A stretch of 64,000 nt of DNA, from assembly GCA_017303555.1 (NCBI GenBank), contig JAFLCN010000008.1:85628-149627 (forward strand). Direction: 5' to 3'. Below are positions 1 to 7,933 of this stretch, piece by piece. Source of the DNA: Planctomycetota bacterium. GTDB taxonomy: Bacteria; Planctomycetota; Phycisphaerae; Phycisphaerales; UBA1924. The first letter of the stretch is position 1; every line of letters begins with the position of its first letter. The position numbers were made by a program, and so were the translations under genes. Under the pieces are notes generated by a model. That model was not told where the DNA came from and did not search any database. It worked only from the letters and a program-made list of their open reading frames with translations.

Positions 1-1
1 C

Positions 2-493
2 GGGGAGTCCTATTCAGGTAGCCACTCCGGTTCGGGCTACGGGCGAAGCTACAGCGGCAGTTACTCGGGCAGCAACAGCTACGGGCAAAGCGCGAGTTCG
101 CACTATTCCGGATACGCAGGCGACGGCTACCACGGCTCGTACTCGACCTCGGGCGGCTACAGCGGCAGCTACTGCGGCTATCACGGAACGACGTATGTCG
201 CGCCCACGACCTACTGCGGCAGCACCGGCGGCGCCTTTGCCGCCGGGATGGTGACGGGTGCCGCAACCACCGCGCTCGTGGCGTCCGCAGCGGCGGCTTC
301 GCAGCCCGCTCCTGTGTACGTGGCGCCGACGACTGTTGTGACCTCGCCGGTGGTCGTGACCTCGCCGGCGGTCGTGACCACCACAACCACATCGACGACG
401 GCGGCGGGCGTGCCAACAACGACCACCACGTATTCGTATCCGCAGTCCGGGGTGTATGTCAGCCCGACGGCCTACGTGCAGCCCGCTCTCTGA
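2..493 (+). CDS. C-terminal part of a Ser/Gly/Tyr-rich low-complexity protein (5' end outside window)
   Basis: An open frame enters from the left edge and runs without a stop to TGA at 491-493. The visible 163 residues start with about 75 residues rich in Ser, Gly and Tyr, pass through an Ala/Gly/Val stretch (about residues 74-102), then become Val/Thr-rich with runs of four or five Thr. No catalytic motif is visible. Composition suggests a surface or secreted structural protein, but the N-terminus that would show a signal peptide is missing. It lies 29 nt upstream of a secreted unknown on the same strand, so the two may be cotranscribed. An internal ATG at 248 is in frame but lies within the continuous frame, so I do not take it as the start. 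Confidence 0.6.
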   Translation, partial: GESYSGSHSGSGYGRSYSGSYSGSNSYGQSASSHYSGYAGDGYHGSYSTSGGYSGSYCGYHGTTYVAPTTYCGSTGGAFAAGMVTGAATTALVASAAAASQPAPVYVAPTTVVTSPVVVTSPAVVTTTTTSTTAAGVPTTTTTYSYPQSGVYVSPTAYVQPAL

Positions 494-522
494 ATCGCTG
501 AATCTGCCTCCGGGGAAACTCC

Positions 523-1212
523 ATGAAGAAGACGATTGGCCTTGCAACGATGTGTGTTTTGAGTGTTGTTTCGATCGTGCTGGCGCAGATTCCGAACATG
601 AATCTGGCGAACAGCATCGTCGAAGCGAGGCAGAAGAACAACACACAGCTCACGACGTTTACGTGGACCGTGCAGACGCAGATCTTCAAGGACGGCAACG
701 TCAAGGACACGCGCATCCAGCAGGTGGCGTACGGACCGGGCGGCGTTCCGCAGTACACGCTCTTGAACGACATCGGATCCCGGATGCCGATCGGCTTCTT
801 CCGGCGGGCGATCGCCGAGAACGAAAAGCAGGAGCTGGAAACGTATCTCAAGGGCGTCGAGAAACTGGTGGGGCAGTACACGCTTCCGACCTCGGGCGCG
901 ATCGTGAACTTCCTTCAGACCGCTTCGATCGTGCAGACCACCGGACCGGACGGGCTACCCGTGCTGCAGGCGACCGGAAACAGCGTCGTGACGCCGGGCG
1001 ACAACATGACCATCTCGTTCAACGCCACGACGTTTCTTCCGACCTCGATGGATATCTCGACCAATTTCAACGGCCAGCCGCTGACCATGAACGCGACGTT
1101 CCGCGTGGTGCCGGGCTCCGGGTTGAACCACATGCAGTACGCGACCGTGAACATCCCCGGAAAGGGCCTCATGGTCAATATCCACAACTACGACTACGTG
1201 CCGAACAACTGA
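523..1212 (+). CDS. Secreted protein of unknown function
   Basis: The 229-residue product starts with a clear signal peptide: two Lys after Met, a hydrophobic core, and a probable cleavage after Ala21 before QIPNM. The mature part is a mixed alpha/beta sequence with no cysteine cluster and no recognised catalytic motif. The start is supported by a purine-rich GGGGAAA about 5 nt upstream. It follows the low-complexity gene by 29 nt and converges with aroB, whose end is 30 nt downstream. I do not recognise the family. A periplasmic or surface role follows only from the signal peptide. Confidence 0.7.
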   Translation: MKKTIGLATMCVLSVVSIVLAQIPNMNLANSIVEARQKNNTQLTTFTWTVQTQIFKDGNVKDTRIQQVAYGPGGVPQYTLLNDIGSRMPIGFFRRAIAENEKQELETYLKGVEKLVGQYTLPTSGAIVNFLQTASIVQTTGPDGLPVLQATGNSVVTPGDNMTISFNATTFLPTSMDISTNFNGQPLTMNATFRVVPGSGLNHMQYATVNIPGKGLMVNIHNYDYVPNN

Positions 1213-1242
1213 TTCGGCGGAGGGACGAATCGCAGACGCGCC

Positions 1243-2448
1243 TCAGGCGCGGATGGCTTCGATCGTGCCGCGGACGGCGTTCACGTCCGGATTCTCGACG
1301 ATCCGGGCCGTCCCGTGGCCGCAGGGGAGCACGAGTCGAATGTTGCCTCCGATGTGCTTCTTGTCGTGGCTCATACGCTCGATCAGTTTCTCGGCTGTTG
1401 GTAATCCGCGGACTTTGTTGGGCAACTGCGCCGCGTCGACCAGTGCTCCGACGCGATCGGCGTACGCGGTATCGACAAGTCCGAGACTCACCGCGGTCCG
1501 GGCCGCTGCGCGGAGGCCGAGGGCGACGGCCTCGCCGTGGTGAACATCACCGGGAAGCTCGGTGCCGTTGTTCAGGACGGCTCGTGCGCCGGGCAGTGCC
1601 TCGATCGCGTGCGCAAACGTGTGGCCGAGATTCAAGAGGGCGCGACCGCCTTCCTTCTCTTCGCGCTCATCCCCGGAAACGACGCGTGCCTTGACGGCGA
1701 CGTTTCGCTGAATCAGTTCGGCGAGCAGCGGGGCGTTGGATTTCGACAGGCCGGAGATGTTGGCTTCGGTCCAGCCGAGCAGGTTTGCATCGCCGAAGTC
1801 CGCGCTGATCATCGCGTGCTTGATGCACTCGGCAAGGCCCGCGGCGAACTGCCGGTCGTCGAGCGTTGCGAGCGTGTCCAGATCGGCGAGCACGCCGATG
1901 GGTTGATGGAACGCGCCGACCATGTTCTTTTTCAGGTCCGCGCCGTCGCCCGCGAGATCGATGTTGACGCCGGTTTTGCCCCCGACGGAAGCATCGACCA
2001 TCGAGAGCAGCGTGGTGGGGCACTGGATGACCGCGATGCCCCGGCGATAGACGGAAGCGGCAAACCCCGCGAGATCGCCGACAATTCCGCCGCCCAGGGC
2101 GATGACGACGTCGCTGCGTTCCAGTTTTCGGCGCGTCATCTCGGTGACGATGTGGCCGAGTGATTGGAGCGACTTGTCGTGCTCGGTGGGGATGAGGGCG
2201 ATGGATGTGGCGTTCAGACCGGCGGCGCGGAGCGCCGCGACGGCGCGCTGCGCAGCGGTTTCGGGCAGGCCCGAATCGACGACGACGAACGCGCCCCGGC
2301 ATTTGTCGCCGAGTTTCTTGCGGGCGATCCCCGGAGCGAACGCGAAGACGCCCCGCCCGATGCAGACCTCGTACGAGCGATCGCCGAGATCAACGGGCAC
2401 CACGCGTGCAGCGGGCGCCCCGGAATCGTGCTTGTTTGCGGTGGACAT
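1243..2448 (-). CDS. aroB: 3-dehydroquinate synthase
   Basis: AroB converts DAHP to 3-dehydroquinate, the second step of the shikimate pathway, using NAD and a divalent metal. The 401-residue protein shows the glycine-rich NAD/substrate motif ALGGGIVGDLAGFAAS, the family block VDASVGGKTGVN, the LNLGHTFAHAIE metal-ligand helix and HHGEAVALGL. Length is slightly above the usual 350-370 residues because of an N-terminal extension before the VDLGDRSYEV strand. It is the last gene of a minus-strand run lpxA, MBL hydrolase, rsfS, aroB, starting 30 nt after the rsfS stop. Nothing in the sequence suggests a special role for this copy. Confidence 0.95.
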   Translation of the reverse strand: MSTANKHDSGAPAARVVPVDLGDRSYEVCIGRGVFAFAPGIARKKLGDKCRGAFVVVDSGLPETAAQRAVAALRAAGLNATSIALIPTEHDKSLQSLGHIVTEMTRRKLERSDVVIALGGGIVGDLAGFAASVYRRGIAVIQCPTTLLSMVDASVGGKTGVNIDLAGDGADLKKNMVGAFHQPIGVLADLDTLATLDDRQFAAGLAECIKHAMISADFGDANLLGWTEANISGLSKSNAPLLAELIQRNVAVKARVVSGDEREEKEGGRALLNLGHTFAHAIEALPGARAVLNNGTELPGDVHHGEAVALGLRAAARTAVSLGLVDTAYADRVGALVDAAQLPNKVRGLPTAEKLIERMSHDKKHIGGNIRLVLPCGHGTARIVENPDVNAVRGTIEAIRA

Positions 2449-2478
2449 GCGTGTCGGGCCCGGAGTCTGGTGCGCGCT

Positions 2479-3147
2479 TCAGTTTGCCTCGCCCACGTTC
2501 AGGCCGGCGCGATCGCGCGAAGCCGTGCCCGGGCGTTCCCACTCGATGCGGGCGGTATCTCCCCACATCATCTCGAGGTCGTAGTGAGCACGCGTGTTGG
2601 GCTCGAAGAGGTGCACGATTACGTTCATGAAATCGGCGAGCAGCCAGGTGGCCCGTTCATCGCTGGTTGAGCGGACGGCCTGATACCCGAGCGTCTCGCC
2701 CAATTCCTGGATGTGGTGCAGAACGGCCCTCATCTGCCGATCGGACGTGCCCGAGCCGATGACGAGGTAGTCGGTCATCGGGTTCTTGCCGCGGACATCG
2801 AGCACCACAACTTCGGTGCACTTGTCGTCGCCCATGCAGCGGGCGGCCTCGATGGCGAACGTTTCGGCCTTCGAGGGCGCGGGGCGTTCGACGACGGGGC
2901 GGGGCGCGGCGGCGCGTGCAACCGGGTGTGCCGCATGGGATACCGGCGCTCTTTCGGTCGTCGCGGTTGCGACTCGCTTCGCGCTCGGTTTGGGTGCGGG
3001 CTTTTTGCCGGACTTGCTCGCCGGTTTGCCGGCGGGCTTGCTAGCCGACTTTCCGGCCGGCTTGCTCGCCTTCTTCCCGGCCGCTTTCGCCACGGGTTTG
3101 GACGGTTTGTTCGTGGTCGCCTTCTTCGTCTTTTTCTTTGCCGGCAC
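2479..3147 (-). CDS. rsfS: Ribosomal silencing factor RsfS with a Lys/Ala/Pro-rich N-terminal tail
   Basis: RsfS (Iojap/DUF143) binds ribosomal protein L14 and blocks subunit joining when nutrients are short. The C-terminal ~125 residues match: EAARCMGDDKCTEVVVLD, then MTDYLVIGSGTSDRQMRAV and the DFMNVIVHLFEPNTRAHYDLE block. I choose the GTG at 3147, preceded by an AGAAGGG ribosome-binding site. Longer in-frame starts would run back into the upstream MBL-fold gene. This gives 222 residues, roughly double the usual RsfS. The extra ~90 N-terminal residues are a basic, histone-H1-like tail with repeated KPAGK/SASKPAG units. It starts 44 nt after the MBL hydrolase and 30 nt before aroB. The tail could bind RNA or DNA; that is inference. 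Confidence 0.88.
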   Translation of the reverse strand: MPAKKKTKKATTNKPSKPVAKAAGKKASKPAGKSASKPAGKPASKSGKKPAPKPSAKRVATATTERAPVSHAAHPVARAAAPRPVVERPAPSKAETFAIEAARCMGDDKCTEVVVLDVRGKNPMTDYLVIGSGTSDRQMRAVLHHIQELGETLGYQAVRSTSDERATWLLADFMNVIVHLFEPNTRAHYDLEMMWGDTARIEWERPGTASRDRAGLNVGEAN

Positions 3148-3191
3148 GCGTCGCCCTTCTTGTTCGAGAACCGGTCGATTGTATTCGCCCG

Positions 3192-4058
3192 CTACACCTC
3201 GAAGAGCGTTTCGGCTTTCACGCGAGCCGGACCCGCCGGGCGAAGCCCGGCCTCGATCCACGGGGTCGGTTCGTGCTGCGAACTGACGCTGAGCCGGTAT
3301 TCGCTGCCCAGATGCTCGATCGCGGCCAGTTCCGGCGTGTTGCACTGGTGGGAAAGGTGCAGGAGGACCACGTGCGCCTGGGGGGCGATGGCCCGGACCA
3401 TGCGGACGCACTGCTGGTTCGAGAGGTGTCCGCTGCCTCCGGTGACGCGGGCCTTGACCTGGGCGGGCCGGTTGGCCGCTTCCTGCATGCGCGGGCAGTA
3501 GTTGCTCTCGATCGCGAGAACATCGACGCCGGCGAGGTGCTCGATCAGTTCAGAGGTCGGGCGGCCGACGTCGGTGGCGTAGCCGAGTTCGCAGCAGCCC
3601 TCCGGACGCTCGAGAAGAAACCGCAGCGTGGCGGAGCCGTCGATATCGTGGTGCGCGAGGCGGACCGAGAGCGAGCAGCCCGCGCCGAGCTCAATCTGGC
3701 TGGTAAACACCTCGGTGCGCCGGAACAGACGGCCCTCGCGCTCGGCGCGGCCCAGGTGCCTCCGGTGGAGGAAGACGGGCACCTCGTCGCCGAAACCATC
3801 GAGCACGCTCGGATTGGCGTGGTCGTCGTCGAGGTGCGTCAGGATGATGCCGCGAGGGATCTGGTCGGCGAGGCCGACATCCGAGAGCAGCCTGCGGGTG
3901 CGCTTCATGGAGAGACCGGCATCGATCAGCCAGAAAGCTGTCTCGACCGGACCGTGCGCGACGAGCACGCTGCAATTGCCAGCGGAGCCGCTTGCGAGCA
4001 CGCAGAGGCGCAGACCGGATTGCTGCGCGGGCTTGGATTCGATGAAGCCGCTCTCCAA
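3192..4058 (-). CDS. MBL-fold metallo-hydrolase, YycJ/WalJ-like
   Basis: This 288-residue protein has the metallo-beta-lactamase fold. It begins with the YycJ/WalJ-type LASGSAGNCSVL strand, then has LIDAGLS, the metal-binding motif THLDDDHAN (an HxxDDH-like variant of HxHxDH), a later LAHHDIDGSA segment, GYATDVG with the conserved Asp, and SGHLSNQQC near the end. Members of this group act on nucleic acids or as cell-wall-linked phosphodiesterases; the substrate here cannot be told from sequence. It starts 21 nt after lpxA and is followed 44 nt later by rsfS, so it belongs to the lpxA-aroB run. The first His of the usual HxHxDH is replaced by Leu-Asp spacing, so metal content may differ from the textbook enzyme. 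Confidence 0.82.
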   Translation of the reverse strand: MESGFIESKPAQQSGLRLCVLASGSAGNCSVLVAHGPVETAFWLIDAGLSMKRTRRLLSDVGLADQIPRGIILTHLDDDHANPSVLDGFGDEVPVFLHRRHLGRAEREGRLFRRTEVFTSQIELGAGCSLSVRLAHHDIDGSATLRFLLERPEGCCELGYATDVGRPTSELIEHLAGVDVLAIESNYCPRMQEAANRPAQVKARVTGGSGHLSNQQCVRMVRAIAPQAHVVLLHLSHQCNTPELAAIEHLGSEYRLSVSSQHEPTPWIEAGLRPAGPARVKAETLFEV

Positions 4059-4079
4059 GCCTCGCCTCCCGGCTCTCGT

Positions 4080-4955
4080 TCACTCGAACGAAGACTCTTC
4101 CGATTCGATTCCCCAGACTTCTTCTCCGCGGCGCCGAGCCTGCAGAAACGCGACCATCTCGCGGGGCGGCCTCATGGCACCCGGAGCGATCGAGCGCTTG
4201 CTGGCGCGGAGGAAATCCGCGATCTCTTGCGCCGGCGGGCACTCGCGCGCGAACCGCTCGCAGATCGCGATCGATTCCGGACGGGTCACGGCGCTCTGCA
4301 GCGCCTGGCGGAAGACGGTCCGCAGTTTCTGGATCTGATCGCGCGGGAACTTGGCCCGGCGCAGGCCCACCTGGTTGATCCCCTGGATGCGATTCCGCCC
4401 GTACCCCATGCAGAACGGCGGGATGTCGGTCGTAAAACCGGAATAGCCCGAGACGAATGCGTAGCGACCGATCCGCGTAAACTGGTGGATCGCGGTCAGC
4501 CCGCCGATCGTCACGTTGTCGTAGATCTCGCAATGCCCGCCCAGGACCGCGGCGTTCACGATCGTGACGTTGTTTCCGATCTGGCAATCGTGCCCCGCGT
4601 GGCTCTGAACCATGAAGTAGCACTGATGCCCGATGCGCGTCGGGATCTCGACGTGCGTCGCGGCGTGAACCGTCACGCCCTCCCGGAACGTGCAGTCATC
4701 ACCGATGATGACGCCGCCCGTCGGCGAATCCGGCTTCACCTTGAAATCCTGCGCCGGGAAGCCCAGCGCCGCATCCGGATAGATGGTGACATTCGCGCCG
4801 ATGGTCAGAGGCCCTCGGAGTTTGACGCTCGACATCAGCCGCGCGTTTCTCCCGAGCCGGATCTTCCCCTCCAGCACGCACCACGGTCCGATCTCCACGC
4901 CCTCGCCCAACTCGACATCTTTCCCGACCCGTGCGGTCGGATCGATCTTCTCCAT
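4080..4955 (-). CDS. lpxA: Acyl-ACP--UDP-N-acetylglucosamine O-acyltransferase
   Basis: LpxA performs the first committed step of lipid A synthesis, transferring a hydroxyacyl chain from ACP to UDP-GlcNAc in the cytoplasm. The 291-residue sequence is a left-handed beta-helix with many hexapeptide repeats (for example IGPWCVLEG, IGANVTIYP, IGDDCTF, IGNNVTI). The catalytic-His region reads VQSHAGHDCQIGNN, and GINQVGLRRAKFP marks the C-terminal helical domain typical of LpxA. Length is slightly above the usual 255-265. It heads the run lpxA, MBL hydrolase, rsfS, aroB and is divergent from lipB. A TAGCAT hexamer lies 5 nt upstream of the ATG, so the transcript may be leaderless. Its presence implies a lipid A-type outer membrane. 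Confidence 0.93.
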   Translation of the reverse strand: MEKIDPTARVGKDVELGEGVEIGPWCVLEGKIRLGRNARLMSSVKLRGPLTIGANVTIYPDAALGFPAQDFKVKPDSPTGGVIIGDDCTFREGVTVHAATHVEIPTRIGHQCYFMVQSHAGHDCQIGNNVTIVNAAVLGGHCEIYDNVTIGGLTAIHQFTRIGRYAFVSGYSGFTTDIPPFCMGYGRNRIQGINQVGLRRAKFPRDQIQKLRTVFRQALQSAVTRPESIAICERFARECPPAQEIADFLRASKRSIAPGAMRPPREMVAFLQARRRGEEVWGIESEESSFE

Positions 4956-4960
4956 TCAGA

Positions 4961-4966
4961 ATGCTA
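4961..4966 (-). promoter_or_regulatory. Possible -10 element of the lpxA operon (leaderless start)
   Basis: On the minus strand TAGCAT is followed by 5 nt and then the lpxA ATG, a spacing that would place the transcription start on or next to the start codon. No convincing -35 hexamer is visible upstream. Confidence 0.35.
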
Positions 4967-5057
4967 GAGCGCTTCCCCAATTCTCACCATCCCGGGCGCA
5001 CTCCCGGGCACCGTTGGCCCGCAACGCTCACGCGGCCCATTGCTCCTTTAATTCCCG

Positions 5058-5792
5058 GTGCGGAAGGCCCTTCACATTTCCGAACTCGGGCGGATGGCGT
5101 ATGGCCCGGCGTACGAACTGCAGGTCACGGCGCACGCACGGGTGCTGGCCTCGAGAGAATCGGCGCCGGATGCGGAAGTACTTTCGGGGGCGGTGGGCGA
5201 ATTGCTGCTCGTTGAGCACGACCCGGTTGTGACGATCTCGAACCGGGCGACGGCGGAGGCGAACCTGCTGGCTTCGCCCGAGCTGCTTTCGCGGGCGGGC
5301 GTGGAGGTCGCGCGGACCGATCGCGGGGGCGACATCACCTATCACGGGCCGGGCCAGTTGGTCGCGTATCCGATTCTCGATCTCAATGCGCTGAACCTCG
5401 GGCTGCACGACTACATGAGGCTGCTGGAGGAAACGGTCATTGCGGTCTGCGCGGAGTTCGGAGTCGAGACGATGCGCGATCCGCGGGCGACGGGCGTCTG
5501 GACCGTGCGGGAGGGGGAACCCCATGCGAAGATCGCCGCGATGGGCGTTCGGGTGCGGAAGTGGATTTCGATGCACGGCCTGGCCCTGAACGTGACGACG
5601 AACCTCGATCACTTCCGGTTGATCGTCCCGTGCGGGCTGGTCGGGCGGCCGGTGACGAGCTTGCGGGAGGTGCTCGGTCCGCTCTGCCCGTCTATGCCAG
5701 AAGTTTCCGCGGCGCTGGTGCGGACCGTGCGTCATCAGATCGATGCGCGGGCATCCAGAGCGGTCGCCGCGCGGGCGGCGGCAAACTCGTAG
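5058..5792 (+). CDS. lipB: Lipoyl(octanoyl) transferase
   Basis: LipB moves the octanoyl group from acyl-carrier protein to the lipoyl domains of 2-oxoacid dehydrogenases and the glycine-cleavage H protein. The 244-residue protein has RGGDITYHGPGQLVAYPI, the catalytic-Lys region HAKIAAMGVRV, and the catalytic Cys in LIVPCGLVGRPVTSL. Length is normal for the family. The start is GTG; no good Shine-Dalgarno is present, but TTTAAT lies 5 nt before it, as at several other leaderless candidates here. It is monocistronic on this strand and divergent from lpxA across about 100 nt. No lipA is in the window. Confidence 0.92.
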   Translation: MRKALHISELGRMAYGPAYELQVTAHARVLASRESAPDAEVLSGAVGELLLVEHDPVVTISNRATAEANLLASPELLSRAGVEVARTDRGGDITYHGPGQLVAYPILDLNALNLGLHDYMRLLEETVIAVCAEFGVETMRDPRATGVWTVREGEPHAKIAAMGVRVRKWISMHGLALNVTTNLDHFRLIVPCGLVGRPVTSLREVLGPLCPSMPEVSAALVRTVRHQIDARASRAVAARAAANS

Positions 5793-5835
5793 CGTCGAGG
5801 TTGTTGTTGCGCCCGGGTCCTGAACGACGGCGGCA

Positions 5836-5864
5836 AAAAGAAAAACGCCCGCGATGGCGGGCGT
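5836..5864 (-). terminator. Rho-independent terminator after the Skp-like gene
   Basis: On the minus strand an 8-bp perfect stem (ACGCCCGC / GCGGGCGT, loop CATC) is followed by TTTTCTTTTT. It lies 33 nt after the stop of the Skp/OmpH-like gene and faces the end of lipB. Confidence 0.85.
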
Positions 5865-5896
5865 GGGTTCGATTGGAACGCTGAAAGAACCGGCGG

Positions 5897-6589
5897 TTAC
5901 TTGCCTGCCGGCGGCGTAGCGCCCGCGGGAGCGGCGGCCGGCGCGGCCGTTGCCGAAGGAGTCTTCACATTCTCGATCTTCAGTTCCTTCTCGACGTCGG
6001 CCGTGATGTCGTCGGCCGCGGGTGCCTTGACGACCGGGCGGGCGAGCATTTCCTGGAGCAGACCGGTGACGTTGTTGCTGGTGAGCTTGTTCTCGGGGAG
6101 CTTGGTGCTGAGAACGTGTGTGTAGCCCTTTGAATTCGCGATCTGGTTTACGGTTTCCAGCACGATGCGGTACGCCTCCTGCAACTGGTTCGTGTTGAAG
6201 GATTCGGCCTCGCTCTGCGCGGTCTGCTGGAGCGTCTGCATGTTCTGCGACTTGGTCTGGAACTGCTGGATCAGGGGCTGTGCCTCTGCGCTGTTCTGGA
6301 AGTCGGGGATCGCCGTGATCTTGGTGCGGAGCTCATCAAGTTCCTTCTGGAGGAGATCGATGGGGGCGCGGAGCGACTTGACCTTTTCTTCGCGAGCGGG
6401 CAGGTAGCGATCGCTCGAGGCGAGCTTCTCGACGAGCGTCAAGACGTCGGCGGTGGCGATGCGGACCGAGTCGGCCTGCACCGCGGACATCGTGGCCGAA
6501 GCGCTGGTGCCGATGCCGCGCCACCCGAGGCCAAGGGCGACCGCAATGCCGACGCCGGAGTAGATGAAAAGCCGCTCGATCTTCTTCAT
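5897..6589 (-). CDS. OmpH/Skp-family periplasmic chaperone-like protein
   Basis: The 230-residue product starts at the ATG before KKIERLF. It has a single N-terminal hydrophobic segment (about residues 9-35, signal peptide or anchor), then a DSVRIATADVLTLVEKL strand like the start of Skp. A long charged coiled-coil follows, rich in Gln, Glu and Lys (EEKVKSLRAPIDLLQKEL to TNQLQEAY), and then the ILETVNQIANSKGYTHVLS segment that closes the Skp core. The last ~45 residues are Ala/Pro-rich and probably disordered. Skp holds unfolded outer-membrane proteins in the periplasm. A longer start 51 nt upstream exists, but it places non-hydrophobic residues before the signal and I reject it. It lies 126 nt downstream of sppA and ends at a strong terminator. 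Confidence 0.75.
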   Translation of the reverse strand: MKKIERLFIYSGVGIAVALGLGWRGIGTSASATMSAVQADSVRIATADVLTLVEKLASSDRYLPAREEKVKSLRAPIDLLQKELDELRTKITAIPDFQNSAEAQPLIQQFQTKSQNMQTLQQTAQSEAESFNTNQLQEAYRIVLETVNQIANSKGYTHVLSTKLPENKLTSNNVTGLLQEMLARPVVKAPAADDITADVEKELKIENVKTPSATAAPAAAPAGATPPAGK

Positions 6590-6614
6590 GTGGGTTCTCG
6601 AAAGTGAATGTGGG

Positions 6615-6636
6615 GCACCGCCCTTCTGGGCGGTGC
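6615..6636. repeat. Perfect hairpin between sppA and the Skp-like gene
   Basis: A 9-bp perfect inverted repeat (GCACCGCCC / GGGCGGTGC) with loop TTCT lies just upstream of the Skp-like start. No T-run follows on either strand, so it does not look like an intrinsic terminator. It could act as an RNA stabilising or attenuating hairpin. Confidence 0.5.
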
Positions 6637-6668
6637 TCAATGGGCCCGGCGGAGGGTAGTAGCCCGGA

Positions 6669-6716
6669 GCCGAATCCGCCCGGCCACGGGCGGGGCCGAT
6701 CGGACCAGGATTCGGC
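6669..6716. repeat. Nested inverted repeat overlapping the sppA stop codon
   Basis: Outer arms GCCGAATCC and GGATTCGGC (6669-6677 and 6708-6716) enclose an inner stem CCGCCCG / CGGGCGG. The outer right arm includes the last base of the sppA stop codon. It may protect or end the sppA message; there is no T-run. Confidence 0.45.
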
Positions 6717-7786
6717 TACGGGACATCCATCAGCCAAAGGTAATAAACGCAACTCGCGGAAGGACCGGAGTTTGGAAACAGCCCCGAGGCGTTGACCTGG
6801 AGCATGTTGATTTCTGTTCCCCCGGCGCTGGCCCCGGATCCGGGTGCGCCGGTCACTCCGGCCCCGAGGGGCAATTCGTCGGCGCTCGCGTAGGGTGTGC
6901 GCGGGCGGACCGAGCCTTCGGGCTGATACTTCACCATCTTCGCACTCGGGATGTTCGCCAGCGATTTTGCTTCATCGAACGCCTCGCGCACGCCCCCGAG
7001 CGAATCGACGAGTCCGAGCGCGAGCGCATCGCGTCCGCTCACGATGCGTCCGTCGGTCATCTCACCGAACTTTGCCGCGTCGAGGTTGGGCCGGCGTTCT
7101 TTCACTTTGGCTTTGAACTCGTCGTAGAACTGATCCACAAGATTCTGGAGGATGGCGTACTGCGAATCGCGCATCGGTTCGAGCGGATTGGCGAGGTCCT
7201 TGTTCGGGCCGCTCTTGACGGATCGGGCGACGATCCCGATCTTGGCGAGTCCGGCGCTGAAATTGATGGTGGGGATGATGACGCCGATCGATCCGGTGAT
7301 GGTGGTGGGGTGCGCGACGATCTTGTCGCCCGCCAGCGCGACGTAGTAGCCGCCGCTCGCTGCGACCTCGGCCATCGAGATCACGACCGGCTTGCCGGTG
7401 CGTTCGCGGAAGCGGATGATCTCGCGGTAGACCTCGTCGCTGCCGGTGACGCTGCCGCCGGGAGAATTGATCCGGAGCACGACCGCTTTCACCGTCGCAT
7501 CGCGGCTCGCCATCTCGAGTCGGGCGACGATGTCGTCCACCGGGTTTCCGCCCCGCGAAAAGAACGGGGGCAGATTCGCATCGACGATGGTGCCCTGGAT
7601 GTCGATCACGGCGACCTTGTACATCGCGCGTCCATCGTCGGACACCACTGTTTCGGTGAGGTTCTTTTCGCGCCCGAAGAGCTCGAAGCTCACCGTCACG
7701 GGCGTGCACGAACCCATCAGGACCGAAACGAGCGCGAGGGCCCCGAACAGGTGGCCGTCCGCCGACGTACTTCGCTTCTTGCTCAT
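6716..7786 (-). CDS. sppA: Signal peptide peptidase SppA-type, S49 family
   Basis: S49 serine peptidases of this type cut residual signal peptides in the membrane with a Ser/Lys dyad. The 356-residue protein begins with a signal sequence ending in a loose lipobox (LMGSC, Cys27), so it may be lipid-anchored. Family blocks are LRINSPGGSVTGSDE, MAEVAASGGYYVALAGDKI with the nucleophile Ser in ASGGYY, TGSIGVI, and SGPNKDLANP with the general-base Lys. MTDGRIVSGRDALALGLVD follows. The single S49 domain matches the short SppA form rather than the tandem E. coli type. The chosen start has TATCTT 6 nt upstream, suggesting a leaderless message. It shares a divergent intergenic region with the large secreted peptidase and precedes the Skp-like gene. 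Confidence 0.88.
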   Translation of the reverse strand: MSKKRSTSADGHLFGALALVSVLMGSCTPVTVSFELFGREKNLTETVVSDDGRAMYKVAVIDIQGTIVDANLPPFFSRGGNPVDDIVARLEMASRDATVKAVVLRINSPGGSVTGSDEVYREIIRFRERTGKPVVISMAEVAASGGYYVALAGDKIVAHPTTITGSIGVIIPTINFSAGLAKIGIVARSVKSGPNKDLANPLEPMRDSQYAILQNLVDQFYDEFKAKVKERRPNLDAAKFGEMTDGRIVSGRDALALGLVDSLGGVREAFDEAKSLANIPSAKMVKYQPEGSVRPRTPYASADELPLGAGVTGAPGSGASAGGTEINMLQVNASGLFPNSGPSASCVYYLWLMDVP

Positions 7787-7792
7787 TGCGAA

Positions 7793-7798
7793 AAGATA
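7793..7798 (-). promoter_or_regulatory. Possible -10 element of sppA (leaderless start)
   Basis: On the minus strand TATCTT is followed by six bases (TTCGCA) and then the sppA ATG. Transcription starting at the usual distance from this hexamer would begin at the start codon. Confidence 0.45.
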
Positions 7799-7875
7799 TT
7801 CGGACACTGGGCGGGGCAACGCGTGTTTTTGACCAAACGGAGCGGGAAGGGTTGGGCTGTCCGCCCGATTTCGCA

Positions 7876-7903
7876 TTGAAAACCCGCGTGTTTCCTGTAA
7901 GAT
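7876..7903 (+). promoter_or_regulatory. Sigma-70-like promoter of the secreted peptidase gene
   Basis: TTGAAA (7876-7881) and TAAGAT (7898-7903) are separated by 16 bp. A purine-rich GGGAGAGGAAAGG then lies just before the ATG at 7934. Confidence 0.55.
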
Positions 7904-7933
7904 TCGACGAGTTGGGAGAGGAAAGGGCGAACC

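Noticed and set aside
3138..4967. A 609-codon plus-strand frame opposite the MBL hydrolase and lpxA
   Set aside because: Composition is Arg/Asp/Ala-biased without any motif, and both opposite genes have clear family signatures.
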